This document shows, piece by piece, positions 7,549 to 10,659 of a DNA stretch of 10,659 nucleotides; positions within the stretch are counted from its first letter, which is position 1, and each line of letters opens with the position of its first letter. Source of the DNA: Flammula alnicola (lineage: Eukaryota; Basidiomycota; Agaricomycetes; Agaricales; Strophariaceae); contig JADNRV010000854.1 of NCBI GenBank assembly GCA_015499995.1, forward strand, positions 1 through 10,659, in the 5' to 3' direction. A program made the translations under genes and the position numbers. The notes below the pieces were generated by a model. It was not told the origin of the DNA. It was given only the letters and a program-made list of their open reading frames with translations, and ran no database searches.

Positions 7549-9447
7549 ATGTCGAAGCCGCCTTATGAAGACGCGAAAGTGTCGACGGCGACCTGGAGAT
7601 ATCCCTTACCCCATATCGTATCCAACCAAATGGCTGACTTGTTCGTTTGTTTTTCTTCCATTATACCTTCTGTGATGCTCATCTGGTTTCTAGTGATATA
7701 TGGACCATATGTTCCTTACAAGCCATTTCCAAAATCTGACGATGCACCGGTTTGAACAACCTCCTGCACGTAGTCTGGACGTTGGGTGCGGTAGCGGGTT
7801 TGGGCGATTGAAGCTGCAAAGAAGTGGCAGGTCTGTCAATATCCATGACCTCCCTCTTTTTTACGCATCTAACTTTGCATGTTTTGAAGAACTCCAGATC
7901 ATTGGCTTTGATATCGTTAAAATTCAACCTCGTTTGCACGACATCGAGTATCTCAGACCGCTCTCCAGCGCATTGATGGGTCCATGGAAACTTGTGCGCA
8001 TTTTCCAATGTTGCCGTCATATATGATAACCTGACACACTCCTTATTTTAGTCTGGATGGTTTGCCATTTCCGTCTAATCATTTCGACTTTGTGAGAATG
8101 GCTGGATTAGGTTTAGCCATCCCGGAAGATGAGTGGCAGTTTGTATTAGAGGTATGATACCATTCTATCCACTCAAACCCTCATTGACCACGGTAACAGG
8201 AAATCCATCGTGTCATGACGCCTGGGGCGGTTCTCGAAGTAAACTTTATCCTATTATTATGTTCGCTGGTTGGTTGCTAACGGGAATGAACTAGATCATC
8301 GAAGAAGATTTACTGTTTCCCTGCCCGTCTACCCTGCTCCAGCAACCCGATCAAGAAGCCTCCCGTTCGTCACCCGCAGTCCATATCTATATTCCCCCAC
8401 CCCATATCCCCACTCAGTTATTTAAAAGCAAATCCACCAACTTCTATGTACGATCGAGTGCGTCTCCTGAACGGTCACCTATTTCCCCTGCAACTTCAAT
8501 ACATGATCACTCAAAGTTCGCGAGCCGGATATCTCTATTCCGGCCTTCGGTTTATGTCTCAGGGCCTTCCCTCTAGCACGCTAACCCAGCCATCTCCTGC
8601 ACTACCGAGACGACTACTGAACTGAACACCCCCAAGATCATACCCGGCTGAAGATAGCATGGGAGGCAATGCTTGCGACGCGCTTCCTATCTCCAAAACT
8701 CCTCTCTGTCATTCCGTTTTATCTGACATCCTCATCTTTTGCTGACACCAAGAGCCACTCTCCTCTTATAATTCCTCTTCATCCAAATTCCGGGACTATT
8801 CCTACTCTCAAATCGTATCGGTCAATGGGGTCTATGCGAGAGAAAGAAAACCAGCGGACAGTTGCCGATCCTCTTTATGAATTTGACTTTGCTCCTGCTG
8901 TCTCCACTAGATCCATTAAGACAGATGGATGCTCCTTCCGCACGTCTATCCTGCCAAGACCACAAGCACCTGCATGGGGTACTATGCACCTTGCGAGGAC
9001 CGTTAGCACGATCAAAGGATGCAAGGAGGCAATCTGGGCCGAATACAAGCAACTCTATGACAAGGACGCCCTGTATCTGTTGTCACGGACAGCTCCTGTG
9101 ACGGCGAGGACTATTCATCACAGCCACACAAATATGTTGTCCGGAAAGCGTTCGAAGTGGACTGGAACAACTGGGAGTAGTAAGTTATGGCCCTAACTTC
9201 CCGTGTTCTCTATGTTGAATTGCGATCACAGTGATATGCTTGATCGCATCGCGATGCGTAATAACCTCCTCACGCACGTCCCTGGGTGCAGGCTACCTCA
9301 AAAGCAGAACGTCCAGACTGTCAGACCTGGAGAGAAAAGTTGAATCGAAAATCGGGCTCGGAAGCCAGCAGTGGACACTTGGTGACTGGCTACAATCCCG
9401 ATGACCTCTGTCGATCCCTCCGTGTTTTTACTGGGTTCAAGTCTTAG
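7549..9447 (+). CDS. SAM-dependent methyltransferase (basidiomycete LaeA-like type), with apparent frameshifts
   Basis: It transfers a methyl group from S-adenosylmethionine; the substrate is unknown. Exons by splice signals are 7549-7640, 7694-7830, 7890-7993, 8052-8151, 8200-8238, 8295-9179 and 9232-9447, with introns of 48-59 bp. The start at ATG 7549 gives MSKPPYEDAK. Motif I is LDVGCGSG (about 7779-7802). IIGFDIVKIQP marks strand 2. LPFPSNHFDFVRMAGLGL, EDEWQFVLE and EIHRVMTPG follow, then IIEEDLLFP. Next is a Ser/Pro-rich linker, then IAWEAMLATRFLSPKLL, KGCKEAIWAEYKQL, RKAFEVDWNNWE, DMLDRIAMR and the C-terminal DDLCRSLRVFTGFKS. One-base frame changes are needed near 7703, 7800, 7894, 7968, 7977, 8575-8630, 9088 and 9308; most look like a missing base in a doublet. 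The ordered motifs and preserved splice sites argue for a real gene. It is either recently inactivated or carries assembly errors. Confidence 0.85.
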
Positions 9448-9600
9448 GCCATGTCATTCGAACTCTATTTACGTCCGTGCATTTTCATTGTTGCTAGATA
9501 TCTTTTTTTTGTCCTGACATTTTGAACATTGCTATCCTAACTCGCATTGTTGTGGAATATCGTATCGCATGTGCATATATTATCCGCTAGTACCTTTATT
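9448..9600. other. Short spacer between convergent genes
   Basis: This lies between the methyltransferase stop and the minus-strand carrier fragment. It is T-rich and shows no coding motif. Together with the sequence up to about 9675 it may hold the carrier's decayed continuation; MTPISYGLMFFNI can be read on the minus strand around 9600-9645 but is not a convincing carrier match. Confidence 0.4.
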
Positions 9601-9674
9601 CGGAATGTTAAAGAACATGAGGCCATAAGAGATCGGAGTCATTACGCACCCAATATAAACCCTGTATTCCTTCT

Positions 9675-9824
9675 TTTTTTCCATGTTTGAGTGAGGCAAT
9701 CGATGGGTCCGTTGAATCTTGCCGTTGTGTCGAGGACTTGAGGTTGCAATCGGACCTTGGTCAAGTCGAAAGGGTGCTCAAATACTTTTGATACCATGCC
9801 TACGACCTAGAGAGAACACGACCA
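9675..9824 (-). pseudogene. Mitochondrial carrier family fragment
   Basis: Mitochondrial carriers move metabolites across the inner membrane and are built of three repeats of about 100 residues. After a splice-acceptor-like TTCTCTCTAG (ends about 9808-9810), the minus strand reads GMVSKVFEHPFDLTKVRLQ, then PQVLDTTARFNGPIDCL and TQTWKK. This contains the family signature Px[DE]xx[KR]x[KR]xQ as PFDLTKVRLQ, followed by the usual approach to the matrix helix. At a run of seven A the frame changes by one base, and EGIQGLY continues in the new frame, as expected at the end of that matrix segment. The preceding helix 1 exon and the rest of the protein are not found. About 50 of roughly 300 residues are present, so this is a relic. 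The closest type in memory is an amino-acid (ornithine-like) carrier, which is uncertain. Confidence 0.75.
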
Positions 9825-10087
9825 ACCATATTCCGAGTCACTCATCGACGTTCACTGCCTTTTCTCGTTCTACTTATATCCTGACCATTAATATGTGCTA
9901 AGCAAAATGAAGGCCACGCATATCGGAACTACAAGACCAGACTTTCATCTATACCCACGACCCAGACAGTGTTTTACTGCGCCACATTCTCCTACCCTTA
10001 CACCTCCCAAACGCATGGAGACTGCCCCTGATGCGCTGCTGGAAGGAAATTCTCCCCAATCTGTAGTGCTACGCGCGATTCGCGAAA
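9825..10087. other. No gene recognised between carrier fragment and right-edge gene
   Basis: A plus-strand open frame of 84 residues (9895-10149) overlaps this stretch and the minus-strand gene next to it. It has no recognisable motif and is probably a shadow. The minus strand can be read as SASGAVSMRLGGVRVGECG near 9985-10045, but without family support. Confidence 0.35.
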
Positions 10088-10659
10088 TTACCTATGGAAG
10101 AAACATCTTTCCCAGCATCGAGGTGTACCATCTGAGGACGTTTCAATGACTAAGACAGAAGACATACGTGAAATAACGTACTTGCACCGAGTTTGGAATC
10201 TCTCGCTTTCGTCGACCATCCGACCACAATGAAACCAGCTTCACCTTCATCGGGGTAAATCATCTCGATATCGGTGCCCATGCAAGCCTAAGAAACCGAG
10301 TCAACCAGAGCATTCCCTCTAGGAACCGAGATGCATACTGCACTAGGTGGGAGCTCTTTCGCTTGACCAGATTCCGCGACCTCCTGGGCACTGCCATAGA
10401 AAGCGAGATTGCACATAGAAAATTTGAAACTAAGAACATGAGTTGGCATACTAAAGACGGAATCAAATGGGCTAACGTACAACGTCTGAACAGTCTCCTC
10501 TAAAGGAAAGAATATATCGCCCTTAGCCGAAGCCTTCCGCACGTCGATGCGAGAGTCCATGCCAGTTGTGGATACATTTGCCCGGGCGGATTCAAAAGAC
10601 TCGTCGTCCAGTTCTCCGACAATTCGATCAGGATTTTTATCTAGTGAAATGCGAAGATT
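10088..10659 (-). CDS. Unrecognised gene, partial, runs off the right edge
   Basis: I do not recognise the family. From the right edge the frame reads NLRISLDKNPDRIVGELDD and continues through RIDVRKASAKGDIFFPLEET to VQT (10481-10659). A GTACGT donor at 10480 and a CAG acceptor at 10391 join in frame to give FAQEVAESGQAKELPPSAV then CISVPRGNALVDSVS. An in-frame TAG follows (10288-10290). The same frame then resumes with ACMGTDIEMIYPDEGEAGF and IVVGWSTKARDSKLGA. A second intron of about 50 bp (10132-10181) and a TAA at 10088-10090 would close it. The TAG could be a real nonsense mutation or be removed by an unusually short 39-bp intron. The composition and continuous frame suggest real coding sequence. 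It is incomplete at its 5' end. Confidence 0.5.

Noticed and set aside
1..10659. CRISPR array, tRNA, rRNA or bacterial operon features
   Set aside because: Spliceosomal introns and fungal protein families indicate a eukaryotic genome. No regular repeat-spacer array or tRNA cloverleaf was seen.

Overview
This window looks like nuclear DNA of a basidiomycete fungus, probably an agaricomycete. The recognisable genes are cut by many GT-AG introns, most of them 48-61 bp. Several introns carry CTAAC or CTGA-like branch sites, and the encoded proteins (a microsomal-type P450, a class II DAHP synthase, a LaeA-like methyltransferase, a mitochondrial carrier) resemble basidiomycete families. Family names rest on motif recognition only; no database search was possible.

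Layout, left to right. (1) 1-640: no gene seen; it holds two diverged 94-bp tandem units. (2) About 640-2416, minus strand: a cytochrome P450 with seven clear introns and the I-helix, ExxR, FNPxRW and heme-loop motifs, but about ten frame changes and no N-terminus. (3) About 2417-2811: a spacer shared by two divergent genes. (4) 2812-4460, plus strand: the 5' part of a class II DAHP synthase, lacking the C-terminal half to two thirds. (5) About 4461-4870: no gene recognised. (6) About 4870-5790, minus strand: degraded coding sequence of unknown identity with a possible Cys-rich zinc finger. (7) 5983-6168, plus strand: a small acidic ORF. (8) 6255-7162: a 908-bp non-autonomous hAT-type element with an exact 8-bp target-site duplication and a 35-bp perfect palindrome. 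(9) 7549-9447, plus strand: a SAM-dependent methyltransferase in seven exons. (10) About 9675-9824, minus strand: a mitochondrial carrier fragment. (11) About 10088-10659, minus strand: an unrecognised gene running off the right edge.

Nearly every recognisable gene needs one-base frame corrections to read through. Most corrections fall where a doublet or short homopolymer seems one base short. Either this is a neighbourhood of decaying genes, or the assembly has systematic homopolymer indel errors; both readings are kept open. The P450, DAHP synthase and methyltransferase are the kinds of enzyme found together in secondary-metabolite loci, but nothing in the sequence shows they work together, and the DAHP synthase is clearly truncated. 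The best-supported structural discovery is the hAT-type element.
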